The translations under genes and the position numbers were made by a program. From positions 62,001 through 126,000 of the forward strand of contig VNKQ01000001.1 in assembly GCA_016508695.1 (NCBI GenBank): a DNA stretch of 64,000 nucleotides, read 5' to 3'. A model generated the notes under the pieces. The model did no database searches, was not told the origin of the DNA, and saw only the letters and a program-made list of their open reading frames with translations. Shown piece after piece: positions 48,056 to 59,892 of this stretch. Source of the DNA: Hyphodiscus hymeniophilus (taxonomy: Eukaryota; Ascomycota; Leotiomycetes; Helotiales; Hyphodiscaceae). Every line of letters begins with the position of its first letter. Positions within the stretch are counted from its first letter, which is position 1.

Positions 48056-51000
48056 ATGGCGACTGCTGATGACCCTAGCCTTATCCATGGTCATATTTCA
48101 CCCGCTCTCGCCAAGGCTGTCACGAAAAGGGTTATCGAAACTGCCGGTGACCGCGGCGAAGATGGTCTCAATGGACATAGAAGTATAGGATCCATAGCTG
48201 GTGGAAATGCGACTGCGCCCACTGCAGGAAGTCCAGGCCCAGATATTCAAATTCTGTTGACATACGATTCCAGCAAACCAACGGCAATTCAAGTGGCCCA
48301 GGGAAGGCACGGGAAGCTTGAGATCTCTAGTCACGAGTATCTTTCACTTAGTTCCCATGGGGGTGATGGGGGTCATGGAGGCTGCGGCGAAGTATGTGTC
48401 TTCTCAACGTTTATCCTTTCAACGGTGGTTAACATCTCAGAACGGCCAAACAGGTGCAAACGGGGCAGATGGAGTTTCTGCCTGGCAGATGGAGCAGGGG
48501 CCACAAAGCATCATTCCAGCAACCGATGGGCAGTCGGGTGGCCGTGGTGGAGAGTATGTTTTCTGCCTCGTCATATCCGCTGAGCTGATGGCAATCATAG
48601 CGGTGGCTACGGCACTAGTGGCGCTCCTGGTGGGAAAGGGGGAAACATAACAATTGTGGCGCACGAAGATGACCTAGATCTTCTCCTTGCTATTCAATCG
48701 ATCATCAGCTATGGTGGTAAAGGAGGTGATGCTGGGAAACATGGTACAGGAGGCAAGGGGGCCAAGGTGGCACAGGCGGCCGTAGCGGGAGTTTCTATGT
48801 GTATAATCGGTCTCAAGGCGTGGATGATTTGGACTAGACGACTAACTGGGTGATAGGGACGACGGCTACGGGAGGAAAATATATACGGCCAGTGGGATAA
48901 ATGGCCACGATGGGGCTCCGGGTACATCACCCTCTACAATCCTGTTGAATGGTAGCCCTGGCCAGAGTGGGAACGAAGTCCTCAATGTCATAACGAAAGG
49001 CAGGTCGATCAAGTCCTACAAAAGCCGATACCATTTCTGTGTCGAAAGTTTTGACGTTATTGACGAAAACCACGACGGGATCAACGAGCCTGGGGAGTTT
49101 TTGATTGTTAGGAATATTGTAATTAGGAATACGGGTGAGTGGTCATCCAAGCGAGCACATCGATCCATTTCTAACGGGAAACGCAATGGAGGAGATATGC
49201 CTTCGCCTTCGGGCCAGTATATGAAGGTGGTTATTAGAGACTCTCCTTGGCTCAAGCCAGACACAACTTCTCCGCTTACGTTCCCGGACTCAATTGGGCC
49301 TAATTAAAGGGCGAAAGTTCCAGGTGAACTGAGGGGGTACATCAGGCATGGGACAAAGCGACGAAAGTCAGGAGTAATGTTGAGCGTTAGTGAGACCGTG
49401 TCCCTACTCGGTTATTCTACTCGCTTACATCGAGCTATTCCCGAGTTCTCCGGTGGCGTTCCTATTCTCATCCAGTATCCTCTTCAGCTGTCCTCACCCG
49501 CTTACATGGACTGCATGCAAAAGGGCGATGAGATGACGATGTCTTGGATAGTAAGATATCTTTGCAACATTTCGGGAATTCGCTTATTCATTGAATGCAG
49601 GTAAAAAATGTTTCAAGTAAAATGTACGGTCACGCTAGCCCTTCAAGTCGAGCAATAAAGACGAAGCTTATCGACCACGGGCGAAGCTTTAGTCTTCGGA
49701 GTGCAGGCGAAAGTTTGAACTTTATAGAAGACCCCATTGATCAAATTCAGCCAGCAACAGGCAGCTCATTTAGCGAGACGTTCACTGTTACGAACGAAAC
49801 CAGAACGTTCTCTATGGGCTCGTTCAATCTTGAGCTCTATCTCTTGGATCCACATTCTGGCGAGATGAGGCAAATCATGCATTACAACTTCAATATTCAG
49901 ATATCCGAAGGGTATAATTTCAGCACCAACTCTCAGTTCTTACTTCTCGTCAATGCGTCTACAGACAATCAAGCGATCATTCAGCTGCAAAAACATATAC
50001 ACTCTGAGCTTTATCTCGGGATTGATACATTCAATCTTAGTCTGACAGGCACTCTCCTAGACGAACAGTCTCAGGAGAGCATACTGCTCAGATACAGAGG
50101 CAAATCCATCATTGTTGTGGGAAACTCTTTTACCAACTAAGTGAATCTACGCGGCACAATTGGGATCTGGTTGACCCTCAAGACGCATTAGGCCTTTTGA
50201 TGAATGAAACAAGCTTTTTATTCTGTGGGGTTGATTCTCAGACTGATAATGACTCTCTTGCGAAGTGGATGTCATTAGTACGGCACGGTATGGAAGTGAA
50301 GGGTGCGAATGTCGTCGCTCCTGTGTTGCACAAGAGCAAACAAGCACTACTCAAATCAATTCGCACACGACCTTCTCCGAAAGTCTTCGCTTCGGGGCTG
50401 AGAGATCAGTATCCCGTCGAAACAGGATTTTCCGAAAAGCTGTGGCTAAGCGCCAATTCAAATATGAAAATCACCAGCAGCTCCCTTGCCATAAGTCTCG
50501 ATAAGTTGGTGCCCACCCGACGTTTCTTGGTGGCATCCGAAACTCATAATGATGGGTAATTCCCTTCTGCAGGAACTCTCTCCGTAGTGGAAGGCCTTTC
50601 AAGAAGCACAAACTGCATCAGCTCGCGTCTTCCAATCCTCGGTCCCTACGGCAAGATCACAGATCACCAAATCACTGTCCTGATAAATAGCATACCATTC
50701 TGGTGTTTGGCGGTCATCTTTTGGAATATCGTTCGGTCAGTACATTCTGACGGCATCAACGCGGGCGCCGCATACCGAAACCTAGCTGCGTTCTACACTC
50801 ATTACGACTTGAGTTTGAATTCCGGCTACAGGAGAGAAGAAAACGAGGAAATTGGTAGAAGACTGATTAGCTACAAGGCAAGTAGCCTAGTAGTATTCCT
50901 ATAACTTCTGCTAAACATTCGATAGGTCTGCAAGTCTTACGCCTGGGCCGTAGAACGGGCTCTCGACTCGGAAATCGAACAACTGTGCAACCGTAACCCA

Positions 51001-51618
51001 CTATTTGATGGGATACGGAAGAAAACCATCCTCGATCATGCACCTCGGATTCAGCAATTTCTGAACGCAATCCCCAAGAACGACAGCATTCTGGCTTCAA
51101 ATGAAGGCATAAAAATGGCTGTGCATGTTCTGGGGTCAATGAATGCGTCGTTGAGATCTACTAGTACAATAGCGTCTGTTTTTGGACGCATCCCAGGCTG
51201 TTCAAGTCGCCATGTCAAGCTGCGCCGCAAGGTCTCCAAGGACATCTCGCACGCATATTCATCCATTGTGCCGCCGCCTGGCATCAAAGGTCTTAAGATG
51301 GAGATTGAAGAGGAGACGAGGGTTCAGAAAGAACAGCTGGAAGGGAACGGAAAAGTTTCAGGGATCATCCAGACCCGCATTCGTCGAAAGCTAGCCGAGC
51401 TTACCAAAGACTCGCAAGATGGGTTTATCGATCTTGCTGCCACAGAGGATGGCTCAATCTATCTCGACCCGGAATCTTTCAAGGCTCACAAGTCCGCCTA
51501 TTATTTATTGCTCAACCAGCAAAAGAATGATGCATCCCACGTAAGAAGACGGCGGCAAGAAACCTTAGATACTGTCTATATCGAAACAAACTTCGTGCCT
51601 TTCACAGACTTCAAGTAG
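48056..51618 (+). pseudogene. large glycine-rich protein with long conserved C-terminal part, decayed
   Basis: Function unknown; it recalls large fungal hypotheticals with collagen-like glycine repeats (I think the DUF7932 group, not certain). From MATADDPSLIHGHIS the reading gives glycine-rich pieces (GGDGGHGGCGE, NGQTGANGADG, DGGYGTSGAPGGKGG), then VIDENHDGINEPGEF, a beta-rich region with LLGYSTRLHRAIPEF, NFIEDPIDQIQPATG and LYLLDPHSGEMRQ, then LLMNETSFLFCGV and a helical C-terminus to ETNFVPFTDFK at 51618. Introns of about 48-57 nt are visible (for example donors at 48392, 48553, 49133, 49551, and a possible GC-AG intron at about 50879). Lesions: frame change near 48757, TAA at about 49305, frame change near 50138, TAA at 50557-50559. 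Intact length would be over 1,000 residues. Confidence 0.6.
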
Positions 51619-52935
51619 AGGATATTCAGAATTGCCCACACACGTACGCTTGCAGCAACGAAATGTCGGTCAGCATCCAGCTCATCTGCACCAGCTCAGT
51701 CATCAATCAATCTCACTGGCAGAAAGTCAAGATATTACAATTCTACAATTGTTCTTAGTTTCCTTGCACGTTTTTCCTTCGGTTTCCTATGAGGCCATTA
51801 AGTGCAATACTATCGGCTCTGTCCTGTTATTCAGTATTGCCTTCCACTCAGGTGATTATTGCAAGTCCCCACCATTGTTTGCCTGTGCATGTTCCTGACT
51901 ATGATATGGGAGTAGATCCCACTGCGAGTCAAATTAGGGGACTGAAATGGTCATTGATATCTATTGGGATGAATTTTGGGCTGTGTTGCAAACAGCCACT
52001 AATGCCAGAGGACACGTGGTAAACGCTGTAAAGAGGCTAGACTAGCTGTCTAGTCCATTTTTATTAGTAGTATGTTGTCAGGGACGTTGTCTTCGCAAGT
52101 CATAACCTGCCAAAGAGTCTTGGATATGGTTAGAAGCAGCTCGAAAACGCCAAATCCATGGCGCTCTCAGCGCCAATCAATCTCATGGTCTGAGTTTCTG
52201 TGGTGGAGGGTGCCTTGTCGATGCTTGCAGAGCAGAACAGGGACTTAAAAGTAATGTAGCAACTCGTTGCTGCAATCAGTCCAAGAAACTAGACTATATA
52301 TCTCAACCCCAAAACTGCGTGAGGCGAGATTACACTCTCGTCAACTAATAAGCAGACTCTAAGGATCAGAATTGCATCCTCTCACCAAGTCTCCTGCTTT
52401 CTTTCAGCAAATACTCAAAACCTCAGACTCCATTCATCTCATTATTGCATTGATAGAACCACTTAAATACGCAAAAGCTCGGACTCCCTTCATCTCGTCA
52501 TTGCATTGACTGAACCTCCTTGTAAGTAGCCCAGACTCAACCGGGCGAACATTATTCCCTGGGCAACTCTTGCTGACCCCAACAATGTCCGCGACGCAAT
52601 GATGGCAACCGGGCTAACGATGGGCTGGATAGACAAGATCTGCTTGCGTCAGCAGGGACTAGAAGGATTCGATGGTACTTCAAGGTAATTGGAATGGACA
52701 ACAGATACCCCATTTATTGACGTAGCGTACCGATATGCTGCAAAAATATTGGTATATCTTGACGGAGTGGGAAGGGAGATCAATTACAGAACGACGTTTC
52801 GAGACAAGAGTAGCTGGCTGTGCAGAAAAGGGACGGCCCAGGAGACCCCAGGCGGTATTGAGTTAGTACAAGGTCTGGAAGAAATTTTTTAGAAGGTGAA
52901 TTTCTCAACATGTGCAAAGGAGAGGTGATGGAATA
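51619..52935. other. spacer without recognised gene
   Basis: Normal composition. Frames of 67-88 residues (51632-51898, 51789-52022, 52689-52892) lack family features. At 52395-52520 a segment containing CAAATACTCAAAACCTCAGACTCCATTCATCTC is repeated in diverged form (GACTCCCTTCATCTCGTCATTGCATTGA), a short local duplication. Confidence 0.4.
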
Positions 52936-52991
52936 ATGGCACGGGAGAAATCATCAGGATCGAACTGGCGTCACAAAAGGGCTCGAAAGAG

Positions 52992-53216
52992 ATGCGAGAG
53001 CTGCGCAAATGTCAAAAAAAAACGATTGCGTTCCATACAAAATTACGGAACTTGAAGTCGGATATTGAAGACCTAGAAAAGTTGCGAAGTGCCTGGGAAG
53101 TCATGCAAGGCAGGTCGGCCGGCTGCCCTGCTGACCAATACTTTTTCTTGTTTCCATACTTGGGCTATCGGAGAGGCCAAGATATGTCTCAGGGTATAAC
53201 TTACCACAAGCTGTGA
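52992..53216 (+). other. short basic/leucine-heptad frame, weak bZIP-like
   Basis: The frame reads basic ELRKCQKKTIAFHTKLRN followed by LKSDIEDLEKLRSAWEV, reminiscent of the end of a bZIP basic region and a short leucine zipper. It lacks the canonical NxxAxxCR motif, so the call is weak. It may be a relic of a bZIP regulator or chance. Confidence 0.2.
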
Positions 53217-53300
53217 GCCTTCTCAAGGAGCATCTACCCTACAACTTCTCGACAGACACTTGAACAAGATGAGTGCGCCTCCTGATTCGATGGAATACTC

Positions 53301-53825
53301 TTGAAGTTTTCGGGCTCGTCTCTGGTTATACCTTCTTGTTGGGGTAGTGGCAGTAGGCTGGCTGCTTTCTGCATTAAACCCACACCAACTGAAGACGTTA
53401 ATAAATTAGAGTTTGCTTTACGTGATATACTTTCTCGAGTAAAGAAGGTTTTTCTAATAAGAGAAGGAGAGTTCAGCGCTGTGCAAGTCATTTCATCCGA
53501 TCAGAACCAAACGACCTGCACTTGCCTAAGGGTCAATAAGCCACCGTATCTTGACAATCGCGACATTTACGCGGACATCTTCGTGTGGCATAGCTACGGA
53601 GCATGTTGCGCCGCAGTCGTACCAGACGACCGTGCAACCACAGATGGAGACCTCGCTGCCCTTCGCAACGCATCTCATCTACTCCCGAGCGAGAATCAAT
53701 TGGCTTGTGCGCCTTTGAAGATCTCTGACTCCCATGTGGAGAACATTGGAAAGTATGAACTATACGTGAACGTGCACCAACGTTCACGATTTGTCTCCAA
53801 TGTATTCTTATTAGTTGTCCAATAG
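53301..53825 (+). other. unrecognised open frame of about 170 residues
   Basis: Open from 53301 to TAG-type stop at 53825 with a protein-like composition (LEFALRDILSRVKKVFLI, YADIFVWHSYGACCAAVV). The first ATG-type start is unclear. No family recognised and no signal peptide. It could be a terminal exon of the basic-heptad frame upstream, in the same direction. Confidence 0.3.
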
Positions 53826-56800
53826 AACTCTTTACTCCATCTCATCATCAATAAAAGAATCGCACAACCTTTCTCTTGCCACCAAAGCAGAAAATGCTAT
53901 ACGCCCCCTTTTTGCCTCGCTAAAGTAGCTGCCCGCACCAAACTCATTCAGTCTGAACATAAACCGTAAGCCGAAAGCTTATATCAACAATATCACAGAA
54001 TTCATTCAATACAGCCTCATCACCTTCCGTATCTCTTTTTATTAATCTAACTTGCAGCAACGATGGCACCTTTAATTGTCCCTCATCGGCTACGGTTTCT
54101 CTACAGAAAGCTCTCATCTCCTATTCGTTCTCCGCCCGAACCCCGATCTAGAAGTCTACGTATTTCTTTAAGCGGCTGTGCACCAAATATCAAACAAGGA
54201 ATAAAGAAAGGAAAGCAATGCACTATGGATTGTCCGGGCGCGAAACATTATTAGACAGCAGAGGAGACTTTTGGTGATGGGGGAATTGATTTGGTGGTTG
54301 TCCGTACACCTATGATACGCATGCCGAGTTTGCAAGGAAGGTGTCTTTGGCTGGGAGACGCGGTAGCTCCTCAAAAACCCACGACATATGGGAAATTACT
54401 AGTAAAATGAAAGTTGTGGCGAAGAAAGCGTCCACAGTTTCAATGGAAGAAGCAGGTCGTGTCCCAGAGGTAGCTAAAGAAAAGCGTGAAGATACTCACG
54501 GTTTGCCATAGTAAAGCACCTTTTCTCTCCTCTTTGCGTAGTTCCCAGCTAACACAACAGACCGATACCACGACTTCCGAGTTCCTCATAGTCCAGTACC
54601 TCGCCTTAAACTCTGCAATGGACCCAATCATCGAATGCGAAATCCATGACGACACCGACTTCAGAGGCTGATCTTAATATTCAAAGCATCCGCTTTGGGA
54701 TGGCGTCACAGGCTGCCGCCGGACACAGTGAGATTATAGCTGTTCTAATTTCACCAAAGCCAAGCCAGATATAGTAGGAGGCTTGATTGAGACTCTCAAT
54801 CAGCCCGCTGCGACTTCAAAATACTCCAAGGTCGTGAAGAAGCTTGCTGCAAATGAGATCGCGTAGGATGATGAGAGAGACTTTCTATGGCATAAAGCCT
54901 TTGACTTCTAGATCTCTCAGTTATTACCACCAATACCAAACCAGTACAACCCATCCTTTTCAACGAACTGTTGAAAAGGTCTGACACTTAGCGATTGTTA
55001 CTTGGTGCCCTCAAAACATTCTCATTCCTGTTAGCTACGACTCATGGTAATGGTATGGTGATCAAGAAGAAGAGCGCAGCTCCAGACTTGTGTCTACCAA
55101 CGCACGTAGAGCCTTCACTGGTGGAGCAGGTCCGCAGACGATATTAGGATGGCATGGAAAGTAAACATAGGCATCTTGGGCTGTGTTCTGAGCGATGCTA
55201 TTCCATTGCACGGCTGTTGTAAATCAATGGCATTGAACCCCTTCTGGACATTCTGACAGTGGCAGTACCAAGGTTTTGGTTTCAATACTTCTAAGATTAA
55301 TATGAGCGTTATTCGCCAAGGATAAAATGCGAGACAAGCTCAGCATCATCATTATACTGCAGGTCTGTGATCAGAAGGCAATCGAGCATTGCATTTCTGA
55401 TGCTTTGGGCTGGCCTTCCCCATTAGCAACGGAATCCGATTGAATAGTTTCCCACCCAATTCTCTTAACGTTTTTCATTCGCATTTGGAGTAAAAAGGAT
55501 AATGAGGTGCTGAAGAAGTTCGAACGTAGAATGGGAGGTTCGAGCGGATCACATGAAGATAGCATGTCTCCAGGAGCCGTCGATGGAATCCGTACTTCTT
55601 CGGTTGCATGTAAAGCGAGCTATTGGCGAAGACGTGGCAGGAGATTCACGGATGCTCCCAAACGCTTGAAGGGGTTTAATGAAAACGTTGGAGGAATTAG
55701 AAGAACGAGTTGTAGCGTTGATCCGCAACCAGGGGCTTTGCCTTACGTGAGAGTAGCATAGGAACCCCCTCAATAGAATACAAGAAGATATACGTTATAG
55801 AACTCGGTAGCCCTTAGGAAGTCGCTGCTCTTAAGCTGTCTTCCGTCAAGCCCGCCTACAAACGGAGTGCGCTCCGGGATATCCATTTCGAGTTGGTGCA
55901 AAAGTCGCTATAGAGACTTGGCTCTGGTTCTATCTCTTCTAACGTATACTTCACTTCCTTATTAAGGATGTCTAATAACCATTACTCTAAAGTATCGATG
56001 GCTTCCGCCTGGGATGAGTACAATAGCTCGCGGACAAACAAGTGCAGCTCTACGTTCTTGTGCGTGCGCAGAGAGCTAGCTGGCAACCGTGAGCTAAATA
56101 TCAAGACCGTAAAGTAAGAACGAGAATTGATGCGCATGCCGCGGCGAGCTGCCCGAAAGCCATGGCAAGGTTCTAGTCCGAGCTCCCTTGTGCCCCCCCT
56201 ATTACACAAAGCCAGACCACAATGACAGCAAGCCATAGCCAGCTAGCACTGAGCGGTAAGTCGCGCCACATGGTATCAACCTGCCAAAATATCTCATAAT
56301 AAAGGCGGCGGACGTTCTTAAGATGATCGAACGGTTGAAACCGGTGTGGTACCGCGATCGGATACGTCCACTACTTGATGAGCGCAAGATCTGGACATAG
56401 TGGCGAGAAGGCTTACACAGTGTTGTAAATGCAGCTCTCGGTGACCCATCCCTTCAGCGTATCCGAACTTTTAGCTAAGGTAGGGTGCTTTCCGCAGTCT
56501 GTCAGTAGCGATGGCTTGCGTAGTTTGTTTAGTAGTTGGCGAGCTGATAGGACCTGATCGCGAATACAAGCTTCGTTCAAGTAGTACGGACAATAACCGC
56601 TGTGCCATCCTCTATAACAGGGGTCTCCGACTTTGAGTTCGACTCTGTTGGGTCGTAATTTAGGATCTCAGTGGCTCTTGCTTTGATTGCAGAGAGATCA
56701 AGAGAGATCAAGAGATCAAGTAGAACAAGTCGAACAGAGAACGAACCCGTCGCGGTTTACAGTACTGACAAAGTGAAACTACTCAGATTGATCAAACACG

Positions 56801-57669
56801 TCAACGAATAAAATGAGATTGACAACTCACTTCGACTTCTTGTACCGTAGTAATGCCGTAGGATGGGACCCATCGCTTCCATTTGCCATGGTAGTCGAAG
56901 AACTGCTTCAGTAAACGGTGATATATCTCGGTATCACATTCTATTGCTGGCTGTTTTTTACCAGTCTTACAGTACAACTACATTTTTGTTCCATCTGGGT
57001 TTCGATTATAAAGCGCCAACCTGAAGAAGTGGCTCGTAAACAAGGCACGGCGACTACAATTTGATCGCCGCCTCTTTCCAAACAGAGAAAGCAGTACTGT
57101 CCAGCCTTGCCAGACAATCATCCAGAGTGGAGAGGGTCTATTGTGGAGTTGTAGTAATGCTCTCTCGATGCCGGCACATTCTTCTGTTTCCCGCCATACA
57201 GCTGATGCTTTCAGATACAGTAGCTTGACAAATGGTGGAGGCGAATATCCATATTGATCGTAAAGTAAGCGCTATAAGGCGTTTACGACACTTGGTGACT
57301 GAATACTACATGGATACAGGACTGGAAACATTGGCGAATTGTTTTTGGCGACTGATCCTGCGAAGCGTTCTCTTTATCTATTGCAGAAGATGATTCAACT
57401 CCCAATGCGCCGACGAGATTTTTCATCCTAAAGTTGGGATAAAGGTGTCCAATTTCCTATTGAGATGTGGAATGGTTTGGAAGAAAGGGGTGGAGTATCT
57501 CCTCTGATATATAAATTTAATTTCTAACGGAACCAGTCAGCGACAATTCGAAACCTGCTTCGCTTTAAGTACATATTCTGGCCTAACAAAAGGCGTGCGA
57601 CTTTCTTCGTTTTCAGTAGTTCTAGCAAAGTACCATGCCCTCTTAATACGCATGGCAAGACTCAAGTAT
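53826..57669. other. long region with only gene debris
   Basis: No gene supported over 3.8 kb. A frame of 63 residues at 54063-54254 (plus, MAPLIVPHRLRFLYRKL) follows a pyrimidine-rich leader and could be a small gene, but nothing confirms it. In 55380-56120 plus-strand frames read like a broken protein (for example MESVLLRLHVKRAIGED and LMKTLEELEERVVALIRNQG, in different frames), possibly a dead relative of the neighbouring recognition genes. At 56688-56722 the decamer AGAGATCAAG recurs three times. Confidence 0.35.
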
Positions 57670-58791
57670 TCATGAATACTTCAACCATCCAAGCATACCT
57701 GAGCTCAAAATACCGATCGATGGATTCACTATCCTCAACGGCCACCGTGTTAGTGTTACAAGAAATCCCTGGGTTACATTGTGGCACTTCCGATTTGCCA
57801 CTCACAACCCTGAGGAGAAAACAAATGCAACTAATCCCACGTTCGGAGAGTGGCAACAAGTCGGCGGCACAGACGATTGGCTTGTTCTCCCTCAAACTTC
57901 TCTCTGGATTGATGCGCTATCATCAATCAATCAAATGGAAAGAAAAGATGCCAGCAAGTGAGCATGATGGGGGAAATCTACAAGTGCGCACAATGCGTCC
58001 ATTTATGGTTAGGCCTTTCGACAGCCAATACTGCTACGAAGTTGATGTGCACACAGGAAATGATGACAGTTCCACATCGCTTGGAAGCTTATGTGAAATT
58101 TACCTTCAGTTCTGGCGTGCTCAGTTTTCTATCGATGTGTAGTGATAGTGACGATGAGGCAAAAAACGAAGATGGCAAGAGCTCCAAGGTTCGGCAAGCC
58201 GGAAACAACTCGACAGGAAATAACTTCTTTCGAAATGGAAATCATTACATACAATTAATGGCGAACTTTGGTCAACGGTAGTGTCGTGTCCATGGCTCAA
58301 ATAATGGAAGAATTTATCAAACGGAACCAGAGCTCAGAAGGGTGGACTCCCTTGAGGCTCTGTTTGTCAATTCTACGAAACGCAACTGCAACTGTTGCGA
58401 TCCGAACCATCTACTTGCCCTTGCTTCCTGGGTTCCGGATTGGAGATGTCGTGGAGATATGGTTGTTGACAGCTTGACTCCTAAACCATCGTCCAAAGCT
58501 TCAGGCTCAAGAGAGGCAATTGCACATACTCATCTCCTCAAGACAACCTTGATCTGTAAAGGCCTCTTGCTCGGCTTCATCAAAACTCTACAAAAAAGAG
58601 TGCAAGATGCAATGAGCTTACATTTACTAAGTCGATCTATTCACATATTCATCTCCAAAGTCTTCGAAGGTCCTGAATTTCCAAACCGTGGATCGAATCT
58701 GGAGAAAACTTTCGAGGAGCTTTATCGCATGGCAGGAGCAATGAACCCGAAATGCTGTTGTAGCATAGATTTGATCGAATTTATGACTTGA
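57670..58791 (+). pseudogene. HET-domain gene, frameshifted
   Basis: HET proteins take part in fungal heterokaryon incompatibility (non-self recognition leading to cell death). On the plus strand, GFTILNGHRVSVTRNPWVTLWHFR, then TSLWIDALSSINQMERKDASK, and after a frame change at about 57958, VSMMGEIYKCAQCVHLWLG match the successive HET blocks. Further along, CCDPNHLLALASWVPDW (about 58400-58440) matches the conserved DPRD..YALLGLA..WVPDW part of the family. At least two frame changes separate these. The C-terminal frame ends at 58791. Clearly dead, but recognisable. Confidence 0.7.
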
Positions 58792-59892
58792 GTCATGTAA
58801 AATTCTAATCTGTCTCGATATTCCGAATATTGCGATTCCATTTTCTAGGGCCTGGATCTAATGACTGCAATAGACAAACTTGGATCGTCTCTTAGTTACA
58901 TTAATTTATTCACAGCCAAATTACTTTCCACTTCGTCAGGGGAATCTCTTGGAAACTTTGGCCTTTTATGACTAGGAGAATGTTACCCATTTTGCATAGA
59001 GGGCGACATTATTGCTGTTTTATATGGCTGTGATTAAGCAATTGCGCTTCGTCCTGACCCAATGTCACGTGGCAGATATAGATTTGTAGGGGAAGTTCTT
59101 CTTCCTTCTTTTTTGAATGGAGAAGCACTTGGAAAGTTTGAAGAGCAGGATATCATACTATGGAGATGGTATCTAACAGCAGAGTCTTGCGATCAAGCCA
59201 TTCAAAACCGCTTCGTAGTAGACTACCTGTAGCCCAGGATATTTTGTTGATTCCGCCAGGGCAGGTAATTAATATGAATCCGTAAAATGCAAGTATGATT
59301 TAAGGAATGAAGGTGCAATAAACGCCCTCTTAATGAAATGGCAGATACGTTACTGAAACAATAGAGATATACCAATGCTATTCGAGAATCACTTTACAAC
59401 TGAGATATCCCTGCGTCACAATGGAATATAGACAATGTATCCATTCTATTAAATCGATGGCCCAACCAGATAGATCTGCAGTAGTAATACATCAGGCTTG
59501 GCTGATGCCGCTAGTGAAACGAGGAAGAAATTCAAGAAGATGGCTGGACCTGCGCACAAAAAGTTCGGGAGACCCAGCTCTGGTATCCATATAAGCGTAA
59601 TGCCCCTTCACAGGTTTTCGGCCCATGCTAAGATTAGCGGGATGCACTATCCGCCCCCTTCTCTTGATTCATTCGAGGCCCACAAACGGCTTGGACTCCA
59701 TTAGTGTTTTATTGGTGCCAACAAACACAGAGAGCGCCCCTTCCTTAGATGGCCCTCCTAAAACTATTCGAAACGGAAGGAGGTCATTCAGAACTTCTGC
59801 GATTTCAAAGCCGAGAATTTGGTTCTCGTGATACCATGCGAGTATGTAAGAATAGTAAATACTATTAAGCTTCAAATGTGCTTCAACTGTCT
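58792..59892. other. spacer between two HET pseudogenes
   Basis: Somewhat AT-rich. Short frames at 59498-59704 and 59625-59831 (plus) and 59669-59953 (minus) overlap one another; the minus one may be the 3' tail of the downstream HET pseudogene. No repeat with clear ends was found. Confidence 0.35.
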
